Origin: an uncultured Bacteroidales bacterium
Lineage (GTDB): Bacteria; Bacteroidota; Bacteroidia; Bacteroidales; Bacteroidaceae
DNA length: 62,867 nucleotides
Assembly: GCA_902801325.1 (NCBI GenBank)
Contig: CADCHQ010000018.1
Location: 1-62,867 of the forward strand
Direction: 5' to 3'
A program made the translations under genes and the position numbers. Under the pieces are notes generated by a model that worked only from the letters and a program-made list of their open reading frames with translations, did no database searches and was not told the DNA's origin. Positions 39,613 to 48,937 of this stretch are shown in pieces. Positions within the stretch are counted from its first letter, which is position 1; every line of letters starts with the position of its first letter.

Positions 39613-42600
39613 TTACCTGTATTTCCGGGTTTCCGTGGTGCCATCCTCGCCACGGGCTTGGACGAGGACTACGCCCTTGGGAGCACGAAAGGAACGGGCA
39701 GAGTGCCGTGTGAGGCGTCGGCCTGTGGTGTCGTAGGCTGTGACGTGGGTGATGTCGTCGCCCTCGACAACGATGGTGTTGCCCTGGCGGTGGACTTCGA
39801 ACTCCAGTTCGGGACGGTATTTGATGTCGCGAACGCCCGTCATGTCGCCAAGGTCCACTTCGTACCACTGTCCTGCCTGGGTGGGGAATTCGATGATGTC
39901 GGGACTGATGACCGTTGCGCTGACTTCGTCGGAACCGCAGTAGACGGCGTGGCTGGCTATGCCGGGGTAGTTGAGGACGCAGGGTTTGCCACTGCCTGAC
40001 TGGATGACGAGACTGGTGAGTTTGCCTGACTTCCACCCTTGGTTGACGGTGAAGTTACCCACGGCACGCAGTCCCTTGGCTTCGCCTTCGGGCCATGTTG
40101 AGGGCAGGGCAGGGAGGAGGAGCAGGGTGTCGGTGTGGCTCTGTAGGAGCATCTCGGCAATGCCTGCGCAGACACCGAAGTTGCCGTCGATCTGGAAGGG
40201 AGAGTGGGCATCGTAGAGGTTATAGTACACGCCTCCGGCATACTGGTTGGTGCCGTACGAGGTGCTGTGCTTCAGGGCATTCTTCAAGATGACGTGGGCA
40301 TGGTCGCCATCGTGAGCGCGAGCCCAGAGGTTGACCTTCCAACCCATGCTCCATCCCGTGGCAGCGTCGCCGCGCAGTTTCAGACTGTTGACGGCAGGCG
40401 TGAAATAGGGACTGGAGGGACCTATCTGACTAAGCGGATAGAGCGCCATGAGGTGACTCATGTGGCGATGGCCGGGGTCTTGCGATACGTCGTAGGGCGA
40501 GTATTTCCATTCGCGCAGCAGGAGGTCGCCTTTCTTAACTCCGTTGCGCGGGTTCGTCCAGCTGGAGTTGAGCGAGGAGGCGGTGTAGGGTTCGGTGTGC
40601 AGTCCCTGGTCGGTCTTCTCGAGATAGAGGTTGAGTTTCTCGACATCGGCCTCGCCAAGTCCCGTGACGGCAGGACCGAGGATGTCGTAGGCCTCCTTCA
40701 CACTCTGGAACAGGGCGTAGATGAGTTGCTGGGCATGGGCTGTGCCGTCCTCCTTCGGATGGTCGTTCTGTTCGGCAGAATATTCATCAGGAGCCACCAG
40801 CGTGCCGTCGGGGTCGAAGGTGTAGGCAGTGCCCTTGTAGCCGCTGTTCTGTGTGGCGCTGTTGTAGCCTCGGTCCTCGATGAGCCGTTCCATCCAGAAC
40901 TGTGCACAACTCCACATGGCAGGGAAGGCGCGTGCCAGGAACTCGTCGTCGAGCGTGTAGCGGTAGTGCTGCCACAGGTGGCTGCAGTACCAGGCGTTGG
41001 CCACGAAGTAGTTGTTGCCCCACGTGCTCATGCCGCCCCAGATGTTGCTCTCCGTGAAGACGGTCCATCCCTGAGAGACCTTGCCATACTGGCGGGCAGC
41101 ATTCTTGTAACTGCTCATCTGTGCCGTCTTGATGATGAAGTTGAGGAAGGGCAGGTGCATCTCCGACAGGTTGGTGGGTTCGGCAGGCCAGTAGTTCATC
41201 TGCACGTTGATGTTGGTGTGTATGTCGCTGTGCCAAGGTGCCGAAGCCAGGTTGTTCCAGATGCCTTGCAGGTTGCTGGGGACGTTCACGCCTCGCGAAC
41301 TGCTGATTTCGAGGTAGCGTCCGTAGGCAAAGTAGAGTTGTTCGAGGAATCGTGCCTCGCTGTTGTTGAGGTTCGAGAGCGAGTTGTAGTAGTCGATGAG
41401 TTTGTTGGTCGGACGCTTCGAGGCTGCTCCCTGAAGCGAGAAGGACACGCGTCCCATGAACGACTGGAAGTCCTGGACGTGGTCGGCCAGCAGACTGTCG
41501 AATCCCTTTGCTGCGGCAGCGTCGAGGATGGCCAGCAGGCGTTTCTGTATGTCGCTTGTGCTTTCCTTGGTGAGGCATTTGCTGTTCGACTCGCTGTCGT
41601 CGTAACTGGTGACGGCAGAGAGGAGCACCACCACCTGATCGGCATCGGTGACCGTGACGGTCCTCTTGGAAGTGTCGTAGGTGGAAGTTCCTTGCGAGGG
41701 CAGCAGGACGCGGGCGTTGGCCTGATAAGCCAGTCCGTTGTCGAGTTTCCCGTAGAATCGCAGGTCGCCAGGTGCGGCAGTCGTCTCACCCATGACGCTG
41801 TAGCGCGCATCGATGTCGCTTCCGGGTGTGAAGCTGAAGCACAGGCTCAGACGGTCCGTCCCTGTAGCTTTGTAGCGAATGGCAATCACGCGGTCGGGAT
41901 TGCTCACGAAGTAGGTGCGTTCGAAGTGTGTCTGTCCGTCGGGCGAGGAGTAGCTGACGCCTGCCGTGGCGTCTTCTATGTCGAGGTATCGCAGATAGTC
42001 CTTCACGGCTTTGGCGTTGCTCATGCCGAAGATGCCTGAGAGGTCCTCGACGATGAGCGAACCGAAGTTGCGGTAGTATCCGTGGTCGCCTCCGATGGCG
42101 GAAGAGCCTGACCAGAGCGTCTTCTCGTTGAACTGTATCTCATCCTTCTTCACACCGCCAAAGAGGCTGGCACCCAGTTGACCGTTGCCGATGGGCAGGG
42201 AGTACTCCATCCAAGTGTTTGCCACACCCGTGGCGGTGGCAGGTTGGTCGTACCATAGCGTGAGCGGATGGGCCGGAGTGAAGGAGGTGGCAGAACCGAT
42301 GTAGAACTCAGGCATGTCGGGATCGGCGGGGTCGATGATGACAAACTGGTTGTTGGTGTCGCCCGACGTCCACAAGCCCAGTGACGTACCCACGCCAGTG
42401 CCTCCCCACTGGTTCATGTAGGCCTTCGAATCGCTGGTGCCTGCCCACTTCAGTTGCCAGTAGGTGGTGTTGTTGGTGAGCGTCCAGCCCGAGGCGTCGG
42501 CAGCGTTCTGTGCCTGTATGCGGCTTGCCGAGGTGCTGTAAGCGGCATACTGTCCGGCCTTGTTCACCAGTTGGAAACTGGCCAGCGAACCCACGAACTT

Positions 42601-42807
42601 CCATAGCTGCTTGTCGGTGGCCGACTCCAGATTGCCCTGCTGGGTGGTGAGGTTAGCCCCGTTGTTGCCGGCAGTCAGGTAGAGCTGGCTGTTGATGAAC
42701 TGGATGACATAGTACGTGTCGCTATTGAACTTAGGCGTCGTGAGGGCCGATGCCAAGTTGAAAGCGGAAAGTTGAATAATGAACAGTATAAATAATGTCT
42801 TTTTCAT
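39613..42807 (-). CDS. Secreted GH95-family glycoside hydrolase (fucosidase-like)
   Basis: The 1064-aa product has a signal peptide (about 1-21), an N-terminal ricin-like module (about 30-165) and a full GH95 enzyme starting at [20 protein letters not shown]. The GH95 substrate-binding Asn-containing motif [14 protein letters not shown] is present, as is the (alpha/alpha)6 core with [21 protein letters not shown]95 enzymes are alpha-1,2-L-fucosidases or alpha-galactosidases acting on glycan ends; fucosidase is likelier beside the GH29 gene. The C-terminal tail [12 protein letters not shown]...APKGVVLVQ is a divergent version of the sorting-like tail. Single gene. Confidence 0.87.
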   Translation of the reverse strand: MKKTLFILFIIQLSAFNLASALTTPKFNSDTYYVIQFINSQLYLTAGNNGANLTTQQGNLESATDKQLWKFVGSLASFQLVNKAGQYAAYSTSASRIQAQNAADASGWTLTNNTTYWQLKWAGTSDSKAYMNQWGGTGVGTSLGLWTSGDTNNQFVIIDPADPDMPEFYIGSATSFTPAHPLTLWYDQPATATGVANTWMEYSLPIGNGQLGASLFGGVKKDEIQFNEKTLWSGSSAIGGDHGYYRNFGSLIVEDLSGIFGMSNAKAVKDYLRYLDIEDATAGVSYSSPDGQTHFERTYFVSNPDRVIAIRYKATGTDRLSLCFSFTPGSDIDARYSVMGETTAAPGDLRFYGKLDNGLAYQANARVLLPSQGTSTYDTSKRTVTVTDADQVVVLLSAVTSYDDSESNSKCLTKESTSDIQKRLLAILDAAAAKGFDSLLADHVQDFQSFMGRVSFSLQGAASKRPTNKLIDYYNSLSNLNNSEARFLEQLYFAYGRYLEISSSRGVNVPSNLQGIWNNLASAPWHSDIHTNINVQMNYWPAEPTNLSEMHLPFLNFIIKTAQMSSYKNAARQYGKVSQGWTVFTESNIWGGMSTWGNNYFVANAWYCSHLWQHYRYTLDDEFLARAFPAMWSCAQFWMERLIEDRGYNSATQNSGYKGTAYTFDPDGTLVAPDEYSAEQNDHPKEDGTAHAQQLIYALFQSVKEAYDILGPAVTGLGEADVEKLNLYLEKTDQGLHTEPYTASSLNSSWTNPRNGVKKGDLLLREWKYSPYDVSQDPGHRHMSHLMALYPLSQIGPSSPYFTPAVNSLKLRGDAATGWSMGWKVNLWARAHDGDHAHVILKNALKHSTSYGTNQYAGGVYYNLYDAHSPFQIDGNFGVCAGIAEMLLQSHTDTLLLLPALPSTWPEGEAKGLRAVGNFTVNQGWKSGKLTSLVIQSGSGKPCVLNYPGIASHAVYCGSDEVSATVISPDIIEFPTQAGQWYEVDLGDMTGVRDIKYRPELEFEVHRQGNTIVVEGDDITHVTAYDTTGRRLTRHSARSFRAPKGVVLVQARGEDGTTETRKYR

Positions 42808-42827
42808 GGGGGAGATGTTATAATGTT

Positions 42828-42939
42828 AAATGTCAAATGTCAAGTGTCAAATGTTGAATGTCAAGTGTCAAATGTCAAATGTCAAATGTTGAATGTCAAG
42901 TGTCAAATGTCAAATGTCGAATGTCAAGTGTCAAATGTC
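42828..42939. repeat. 7-bp tandem array (aaatgtc), 16 units
   Basis: Units aaatgtc, aagtgtc, gaatgtc and aaatgtt run without slip, with a higher-order order aaatgtc-aagtgtc-aaatgtt-gaatgtc. The dispersed-type fragment ctgcgattgagcgagag follows. The array lies between the GH95 start and the end of lptB. Confidence 0.85.
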
Positions 42940-43009
42940 AAGGCTGCGATTGAGCGAGAGAAGAGCCAAACTCGTTTGAGCAAGCTCGAGACGAAGTCTC
43001 AAATGTCGT

Positions 43010-43819
43010 CTATTGTGCCATGTTTTTTTCTTCATCCATCTTTTGGAAGTCCTTGAGACGGAGAACGAAGCTGTTGGTGAGGTATTTGGCTCTCACGATG
43101 GGGTTGGCGGCCAGTTCAGGCGGTGTGCCGTGGAACAGGATCTGTCCTTCGAAGAGCATGTAGGCTCGGTCGGTGATGCAAAGTGTGTCCTCTACATTGT
43201 GGTCAGTGATGAGTACTCCGATGTTGCGCTGTTTGAGTTTCCAGACAATGAACTGAATGTCCTCGACAGCAATGGGGTCGACACCCGCAAAGGGTTCGTC
43301 GAGCATGATGAACTTGGGGTTGATGGCCAGGCAACGGGCTATCTCCGTACGTCGGCGCTCACCTCCCGACAGACGGTCGCCCAGATTATGACGCACCTTC
43401 TGCAGACGGAATTCATCGATGAGCGATTCCAGTTTCCAATGACGATACTCCTCGACAGTTCCTTCGAAATCGGCGGGTTTGGGCGTCATCTCAAGAACGG
43501 ACATGATGTTATCCTCCACCGACATCTTACGGAATACGCTAGCCTCCTGTGCCAGATAGCCTATGCCCCGGCGAGCACGCTGATAGACGGGGAGTTTCGT
43601 GATTTCCTCATCGCCAATGAAGATGTGGCCGGCATTGGGAATAACCAGTCCCGTGGTCATGTAGAACGACGTGGTCTTACCTGCACCGTTAGGACCAAGC
43701 AGACCCACGATTTCGCCTTGCGAGACGCTGAAAGTGACATTGTTGACCACTGTTCGCTTGCCGTAAACCTTGACAAGACCCTCGCTCCGAAGTGTTAATT
43801 GTTCTTTATTTTCCTCCAT
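43010..43819 (-). CDS. lptB: LPS export ABC transporter ATPase LptB
   Basis: The 269-aa product (start at 43819, because an earlier ATG lies upstream of the promoter box) is a soluble ABC ATPase: Walker [10 protein letters not shown]-loop, signature RLSGGERRR and Walker [14 protein letters not shown]. The sequence type ([35 protein letters not shown]) is that of LptB, the motor of lipopolysaccharide extraction. The C-terminus has the usual YLTNSFVLR tail. A 76-bp copy of this gene end lies in opposite orientation at 45525-45600. It faces mlaE divergently, and the transcript may be leaderless. Confidence 0.93.
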   Translation of the reverse strand: MEENKEQLTLRSEGLVKVYGKRTVVNNVTFSVSQGEIVGLLGPNGAGKTTSFYMTTGLVIPNAGHIFIGDEEITKLPVYQRARRGIGYLAQEASVFRKMSVEDNIMSVLEMTPKPADFEGTVEEYRHWKLESLIDEFRLQKVRHNLGDRLSGGERRRTEIARCLAINPKFIMLDEPFAGVDPIAVEDIQFIVWKLKQRNIGVLITDHNVEDTLCITDRAYMLFEGQILFHGTPPELAANPIVRAKYLTNSFVLRLKDFQKMDEEKNMAQ

Positions 43820-43826
43820 TTCGGCA

Positions 43827-43834
43827 CAAAGATA
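43827..43834 (-). promoter_or_regulatory. -7 box TATCTTTG for lptB
   Basis: Reverse complement of caaagata, 7 bp before the lptB start codon. Confidence 0.6.
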
Positions 43835-43878
43835 CAAAGAAATTAAAAATTAAAAATTAAAAATTAAAAATTATTGTG

Positions 43879-43886
43879 TAACTTTG
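43879..43886 (+). promoter_or_regulatory. -7 box TAACTTTG for mlaEF
   Basis: Follows a run of taaaaat repeats (43840-43872); the ATG at 43908 is 21 bp downstream. Confidence 0.6.
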
Positions 43887-43907
43887 CGCGAAAGTGAAAA
43901 CATAATT

Positions 43908-44663
43908 ATGTTTATATTCAAATTTATACTCAAGTACATCGCTGCTTTCGGGAAATACCTGGAACTGATGGGACGCACCTTCAGCATCCCCGAGCGCATG
44001 CGCATGTTCGTGAAGCAATATGTCAAGGAAATGGCGCAGTTGGGTGTGGACTCCATCGGCATTGTCCTCCTGATCAGTTTCTTCATCGGAGCCGTTATCT
44101 GCATCCAGATTAAGTTGAACATTCAGAGCCCTTGGATGCCGAACTTCACCACGGGTTACACCACACGTGAGATTATGGTACTGGAGTTCTCGAGCAGTAT
44201 CATGTGTCTGATTCTGGCAGGTAAGGTGGGTTCGAACATCGCCTCGGAGATAGGCACCATGCGCGTTACGCAACAGATTGATGCACTGGAGATTATGGGT
44301 GTCAACTCAGCCTCCTTTCTCATCCTTCCGAAGATACTGGGACTGATGACGATGATTCCCTTTCTGGTGGTGTTCAGCATCGTGGCAGGTTTCCTTGGAG
44401 CCTACGCCACGGCCTATGCCGGCATCATTACACCCGACGATCTGACGGTGGGTCTACTCCACTCCTTCGTGCCTTGGTTTGTGTGGATGTCCATCATCAA
44501 GAGCATCTTCTTTGCCTTCATCATCGCCAGTGTCTCGTCGTACTACGGCTACAACGTGCAAGGCGGTTCGTTCGATGTGGGTAAGGCCAGCACCAACGCC
44601 GTTGTCTCGAGCAGTATGCTCATCTTGTTTGCAGATATCTTCTTGACTCAACTGTTATCATAA
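43908..44663 (+). CDS. mlaE: Lipid-asymmetry ABC transporter permease MlaE
   Basis: The product (251 aa, start at the ATG 43908; the upstream TTG overlaps the promoter box) is a MlaE/YrbE-family permease with about five membrane segments and the conserved block VGSNIASEIGTMRVTQQIDALEIMGV. Together with MlaF it moves phospholipids between the inner membrane and periplasmic MCE proteins to keep outer-membrane asymmetry. mlaF follows after an 8-bp-repeat spacer; no mlaD is present directly downstream, which is unusual only if it is not elsewhere. Confidence 0.9.
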   Translation: MFIFKFILKYIAAFGKYLELMGRTFSIPERMRMFVKQYVKEMAQLGVDSIGIVLLISFFIGAVICIQIKLNIQSPWMPNFTTGYTTREIMVLEFSSSIMCLILAGKVGSNIASEIGTMRVTQQIDALEIMGVNSASFLILPKILGLMTMIPFLVVFSIVAGFLGAYATAYAGIITPDDLTVGLLHSFVPWFVWMSIIKSIFFAFIIASVSSYYGYNVQGGSFDVGKASTNAVVSSSMLILFADIFLTQLLS

Positions 44664-44752
44664 GGTCATAAGGTTGTAAGGTTATAAGGTCGCTTCGCTT
44701 GTAAGGTTAACCTCAGAACCTCAAAACCTCAGAACCTCAAAACCTCAGAATA
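44664..44752. repeat. 8-bp tandem arrays (aaggttat; agaacctc/aaaacctc)
   Basis: aaggtcat/aaggttgt/aaggttat units are followed by aacctc-type units; the two halves are near reverse complements (aaggtt versus aacctt-like), so the spacer could fold. Between them is gtcgcttcgcttgt. Confidence 0.75.
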
Positions 44753-45514
44753 ATGATTGAAATAAAACATCTCTATAAAACTTTCGAGGACGGGAAGGAT
44801 GTCCTGAAAGACATCAACTTCACCTTCGAGGACGGAAAGACGAACCTCATCATCGGACAGAGCGGAAGCGGAAAGACGGTGCTGATGAAGAACATCGTGG
44901 GACTGTTCGACCCCACACGTGGCGAAATCCTCTACGACGGACGCGACTTCGTGAAGATGACGAAGAACGAACGCGTGATGCTGCGTCGCGAGATGGGAAT
45001 GATATTCCAGAGTGCAGCCCTCTTCGACTCGATGACGGTGCTCGAAAACGTGATGTTCCCCCTCGACATGTTCTCCGACAAGAACGAAGCCGACCGCATA
45101 AGCCGTGCCAAGTTTTGCCTCGATCGTGTCAACCTGAAAGGTGCTGAGGACAAGATGCCCGGCGAAATCTCAGGCGGTATGCAGAAACGTGTGGCCATAG
45201 CCCGTGCCATTGCCCTGAACCCCAAATACCTGTTCTGTGACGAACCCAACTCTGGCCTCGACCCCAAGACCTCGCTCGTCATCGACGAACTCATCCACTC
45301 CATCACTCACGAGTACGACATGACCACCATCATGAACACCCACGACATGAACTCCGTGATGGGCATCGGCGAGAACATCCTTTACATCCACGAGGGTTGT
45401 GTGGGATGGACTGGCACAAAAGACGAAATCATGACTTCCACCAACGAGAAACTGAACTCGTTCATCTTCGCCAGCGACCTCTTCCGCAAGGTTAAGGAGG
45501 CGAACCAAGAGTAG
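44753..45514 (+). CDS. mlaF: Lipid-asymmetry ABC transporter ATPase MlaF
   Basis: The 253-aa ATPase has Walker A GQSGSGKT, Q-loop MIFQSAALFDSMTV, signature EISGGMQKRVAIARA and Walker B YLFCDEPNSGLDP, with a switch histidine in MNTHDMNSV. The QSGSGKT form and the phrase SGGMQKR are typical of MlaF/Mkl. It partners MlaE upstream. The gene ends in a spacer that begins at once with a copy of the lptB tail. Confidence 0.93.
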   Translation: MIEIKHLYKTFEDGKDVLKDINFTFEDGKTNLIIGQSGSGKTVLMKNIVGLFDPTRGEILYDGRDFVKMTKNERVMLRREMGMIFQSAALFDSMTVLENVMFPLDMFSDKNEADRISRAKFCLDRVNLKGAEDKMPGEISGGMQKRVAIARAIALNPKYLFCDEPNSGLDPKTSLVIDELIHSITHEYDMTTIMNTHDMNSVMGIGENILYIHEGCVGWTGTKDEIMTSTNEKLNSFIFASDLFRKVKEANQE

Positions 45515-45524
45515 CAGGCCCTGT

Positions 45525-45600
45525 ATCGTGCGAGCCAAATATCTCACCAACAGCTTCGTTCTCCGTCTCAAGGACTTCCAAAAGATGGATGAAGAAAAAA
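45525..45600 (+). pseudogene. Copied 3' end of lptB, inverted relative to the parent
   Basis: 76 bp match the lptB end (43023-43099, minus strand) with two differences, both synonymous, encoding [20 protein letters not shown] then MDEEK. There is no upstream lptB part. The copy merges into a terminator hairpin at 45595-45638. Confidence 0.9.
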
Positions 45601-45638
45601 GCCTCTCTTCCAACACTTAGAAAGAGAGGCTTTTTTGT
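45595..45638. terminator. Bidirectional terminator
   Basis: aaaaaagcctctctt pairs with aagagaggctttttt; it serves mlaF and the converging minus-strand gene. Confidence 0.9.
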
Positions 45639-45640
45639 GC

Positions 45641-45705
45641 TCAATCGTCCAATCGTTCAATCGTTCAATCGTAAAATTGTCAAATTGTCCAATCGTCCAA
45701 TTAGA
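45641..45705. repeat. 8-bp tandem array (caatcgtc/caatcgtt)
   Basis: About eight units of 8 bp (caatcgtc, caatcgtt, caatcgta, aaattgtc) fill the short spacer after the terminator. Confidence 0.75.
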
Positions 45706-47361
45706 CTATTGTTTCAACAACTTCCTGCCACCTTGGATATAGATTCCTTTGGGTGAAGAAGAGGGGAGGGGACGACCGCTGAGGTCATAGGCATACTGGT
45801 CATTGACAGCAGGAGACCGTCCGTTGTCCGTTGTTGATTCTCCATTTTCTATTCTCTGAATCCCCGTGTCGATGTCGAAGAGTCCTTCCACACGCACTTC
45901 GCCGTTGATGCTTGAAGCAGGAATGGTGTAGATGTTATCCTTGAACTTCGAAGCGTCTATCGTGTCGGTCTTCCACTGCATGTTGTCCTTGACAAACTGC
46001 GGCCCGTCGAGGTTGTAACCATGCTTCAGGACGACACCCTTGTAGGTGAATCCGGGTGCAGGAGCCATCAGTATCTTGTGTGCGCTTCCGTAAGGAATCA
46101 TCTGGCTCACCAGCGTGGTGCTATCGGTGTTCAGTACATCGCCATTGAGTTGGTTGGCCGATATCTTCACTTCGTCGTCGTGGACGTTGAGCAGGATGTC
46201 GACAATGCCACCGCCGTTGGCGATGATGGAGTTGTTGCTGGCCGTGTTTCCGCCTGCGTCGTCACAGTTCCAGTCCACCTTGCAACGCATGCGGTAGACA
46301 CCCGAGGGAGTGCCTTCGGGAATGGTGAAGACGGGACAAGTGATGATACCATTCGAGACGTTGTTTCCACCGCAACTCTCGCCCTTGCTGTTGTAGCCGT
46401 TGAGGTGCGTGAAGCTTACCAAGTCACTGCCTTCGGCAGGTACGTTATTGACGAGAATCGGCTCAAACTTACCGTTATTGTTCCAGTCGACATAGACATA
46501 ACCACTCATCCACACACCACTCTGACTGAGTTTTACCGTCAGTTTATCGCCTGCCTTTGCCGATACGAACTTCGTCTGGGTAAGGTCGTGATACATGGTC
46601 GATGTACCAAAGGTGATGTTCTGCGTCGTGGAACCAGAACCTGAAACGGCAACCTTCGTGAACTGACGATCCGTGCGCGTGTAGGCCTGTCCCTTATCGA
46701 AATTGATGGGGTAGTTGCTCAGTGAGAAGCGAGGTTGTGATTGATCAGAAACCTCGATTTCATCGATAAAAATCACGAAATCGCTGGTGCGGTTGTGAGG
46801 TGACGAGAGGTCGGGAACTACTACCAGACTGTGCAACTCCACATTGGGGTTGGTGGTAATGCCAAAGACCACATCGTTCCACTTGCCGCAAACGATTTCG
46901 CTCGATGACTTCACCCACAACTGCTCGGCCTCCTTGTTCTGGTAAGGCCAGTCGGTGCGTTTGCCTAGGGCTGTCAGCAACACGGGAGTATCCTCGCCTT
47001 CGGGTTTGTAAATCATCGCATGGACATACTTCGTGGCATTGCCCAACTTGATGGGGGTGGGCAAGTCGATGCGTGCACCAAAGGTGTTACTGCCGAAGCG
47101 CGAACGCTGTACGGCAAGCACTTTCTCAGAGGGGTTAGGCGCACTGCCTACCACTTCGTCAACCTCCTTGCTTGGGTTGTCCACAACAGCCACATAGCGA
47201 CTAATGTTCGCAATCTCGCCCGTTCGGAAGGGCGACTTCTCCCATATGTCGTAAACGCTCAGATTCGTGTATTCGCCTTCGTTCTCAAAAGTTATGCGCT
47301 GTGCCGACATGTTAGCACTGCCCAGAAGGCTAAGGCATAAAAGAATGTATTTCGCTTTCAT
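45706..47361 (-). CDS. Secreted multidomain protein with GEVED-like module
   Basis: Start at 47361 (MKAKYILLCLSLL; the frame's first codon is TTG). The 551-aa product has a signal peptide, an N-terminal beta-sandwich (about 25-200) that could bind carbohydrate, a GEVED-type segment (GYVYVDWNNNGKFEP near 285-300, later YRMRCKVDWN) and the tail YAYDLSGRP...KGIYIQGGRK. Residues just before the tail (GIQRIENGESTTDNGRS) are encoded by 7-bp repeats. No catalytic motif is seen. It is downstream of GH29 by 18 bp and probably belongs to the same operon, so a glycan-binding role is likely (inference). Confidence 0.65.
   Translation of the reverse strand: MKAKYILLCLSLLGSANMSAQRITFENEGEYTNLSVYDIWEKSPFRTGEIANISRYVAVVDNPSKEVDEVVGSAPNPSEKVLAVQRSRFGSNTFGARIDLPTPIKLGNATKYVHAMIYKPEGEDTPVLLTALGKRTDWPYQNKEAEQLWVKSSSEIVCGKWNDVVFGITTNPNVELHSLVVVPDLSSPHNRTSDFVIFIDEIEVSDQSQPRFSLSNYPINFDKGQAYTRTDRQFTKVAVSGSGSTTQNITFGTSTMYHDLTQTKFVSAKAGDKLTVKLSQSGVWMSGYVYVDWNNNGKFEPILVNNVPAEGSDLVSFTHLNGYNSKGESCGGNNVSNGIITCPVFTIPEGTPSGVYRMRCKVDWNCDDAGGNTASNNSIIANGGGIVDILLNVHDDEVKISANQLNGDVLNTDSTTLVSQMIPYGSAHKILMAPAPGFTYKGVVLKHGYNLDGPQFVKDNMQWKTDTIDASKFKDNIYTIPASSINGEVRVEGLFDIDTGIQRIENGESTTDNGRSPAVNDQYAYDLSGRPLPSSSPKGIYIQGGRKLLKQ
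45812..45862 (-). repeat. 7-bp tandem repeat inside coding sequence
   Basis: On the coding strand the 7-mers gaataga, aaatgga, gaatcaa, caacgga and caacgga encode the linker before the YDLSGRP tail, as in two other genes. Confidence 0.6.
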
Positions 47362-47379
47362 AGTGGTCAATGCTTTGGG

Positions 47380-48873
47380 TTAGAAGACTGAAACGGTATG
47401 CAGCGTGGGACAAGCCCTGCTGTCGTTAATCGTAATTCTCAGGTATTTGGCCTTGACAGCCGTGTAGTTGCTCGTGCTGCCACCCAAAGGAATGATGCGC
47501 TTGTAACCAATGGTGGTTGTGGTGGTGCTGCATTTCTTCCATGTTGCACCATCGGTGCTGGTCTCAATGGTGAAAGCCTTCACGCGCTGTCCCAGTCGGA
47601 TGTATTCCATCAGTGTCACGTAGTGCAGTGACTGCTCTTCATCCCACGTCAGGGTGATGGTGGCTGTTTTCGAACCATCGTTCGTTGCCCAGTAGGTGTC
47701 CTTGTTCTGGTCGATGATGTTCCCGACGCTGTAGTTTCTGGTTGCTCCTGCTGTTCGCTCTTCCGATGCCTCGACTTTTGCCTTCAACGCCAGGTCTGTG
47801 CCCAGTCGCGTCTGCATCATCTGTCCCAGTTCCTCCAACACTTTCACGTCGGCTGCAGGCAGTTCGCCACTCTTGTCGGGCGGGAAGTTCAAGATAAGTG
47901 TGGCGTTGCGTCCCACGGTTTCCAGATAGATTTTGAACAGCTGTGCAGCAGTCTTCGGAGTCTCACCACTGTGCCAGAACCAACCTGCCGAAGTGGCCTT
48001 GGCATCGCTCTCGCCAGCCTTCCAGTACCAGCCCGATTCACTGCCATACTCTCCTGTGCCCATGGCCCAGTTAGTCTCGCCGGCCCATCCTTGTTCGTTG
48101 CCTATCCATCGGGCTTCGTCGCCCACGCCCCACATCACACAGTTGGGACTGATGGCGTGAACCGTATCGCGCAGGTTAGGCACGTCGTAATACGTTTGTG
48201 CGTTCGAGATGGAACGCGATTCCCATGCACCGCCGTGATAGCCTTGTTCGCCACCCGTGGCACCATCGAACCACATCTCAAACTGGTCGTCGCCAAATTG
48301 TGCCAGTTCCAGGCATTGTGGCAGGAACACTTTGTTGGTGTAGTTGCTCGTACCATCACCCCAGTATTGGCTGTTGCGGTCCCAGGGTGAAACATAGAAA
48401 CCATATTTCATGCCCAAATCGCGTGCGGCAATGGCAAAGGAGTCGGGGATGTTGGTCTTCTGTGCATTCTCGTTCGACGAACTCGTCACGTTGTGCTTGG
48501 TTGTCTTTGTTGGCCACAGACAGAAGCCGTCGTGATGCTTCACCACAGCAATACCGCCTTTCATGCCAGCTGCCTTCACGGCCGTCAACCATTGGCGAGG
48601 ATTGGGAACCTTCGTCGGAGCAAAGGTGTTGGGGTCTTCGCCTCCGTTGCCCCACTCCTTGTTGGTGTAGGTGTTCATTCCGTAGTGGAAGAAGGCGTAG
48701 AACTCCGTCTCGTTCCACATCAATTGCCGTTCGCTGGGAACGGGATGCACGGGCGCTGGTTCGTTTTCGGGCGAAACCCTGTCTTCGTCCACCATCACGA
48801 ACGTCTGTGCCGACATACTCGTCGAAAGTGCCAGAATGCCCGTTAGAAATGAAAATACAAAGTTTTTTCTCAT
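47380..48873 (-). CDS. Secreted alpha-L-fucosidase (GH29) with F5/8-type C module
   Basis: The 497-aa product has a signal peptide (about 1-22), a GH29 catalytic domain and a C-terminal discoidin/CBM32-like module (about 350-497, NIIDQNKDTYWAT...RLGQRVKAFTIE). The family nucleophile is D203 in FEMWFDGATGG; substrate motifs FHYGMNTYT and VVKHHDGFCLWPT are present. It removes fucose from host glycans. It lacks the YDLSGRR-type tail that its neighbours carry. Gene order GH18, GH29, secreted protein on the minus strand, with short gaps, indicates one operon. Confidence 0.92.
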   Translation of the reverse strand: MRKNFVFSFLTGILALSTSMSAQTFVMVDEDRVSPENEPAPVHPVPSERQLMWNETEFYAFFHYGMNTYTNKEWGNGGEDPNTFAPTKVPNPRQWLTAVKAAGMKGGIAVVKHHDGFCLWPTKTTKHNVTSSSNENAQKTNIPDSFAIAARDLGMKYGFYVSPWDRNSQYWGDGTSNYTNKVFLPQCLELAQFGDDQFEMWFDGATGGEQGYHGGAWESRSISNAQTYYDVPNLRDTVHAISPNCVMWGVGDEARWIGNEQGWAGETNWAMGTGEYGSESGWYWKAGESDAKATSAGWFWHSGETPKTAAQLFKIYLETVGRNATLILNFPPDKSGELPAADVKVLEELGQMMQTRLGTDLALKAKVEASEERTAGATRNYSVGNIIDQNKDTYWATNDGSKTATITLTWDEEQSLHYVTLMEYIRLGQRVKAFTIETSTDGATWKKCSTTTTTIGYKRIIPLGGSTSNYTAVKAKYLRITINDSRACPTLHTVSVF

Positions 48874-48937
48874 GCTATTATCATTTATATTAGTAGTTGC
48901 GTTTTACCAGTCAAAGGGTTGTTTAGTTTATATTCGT

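Noticed and set aside
40204..42039. 611-aa plus-strand frame opposite GH95
   Set aside because: Shadow frame caused by the codon bias of the GH95 gene; Val/Gly/Arg-rich translation without domains.
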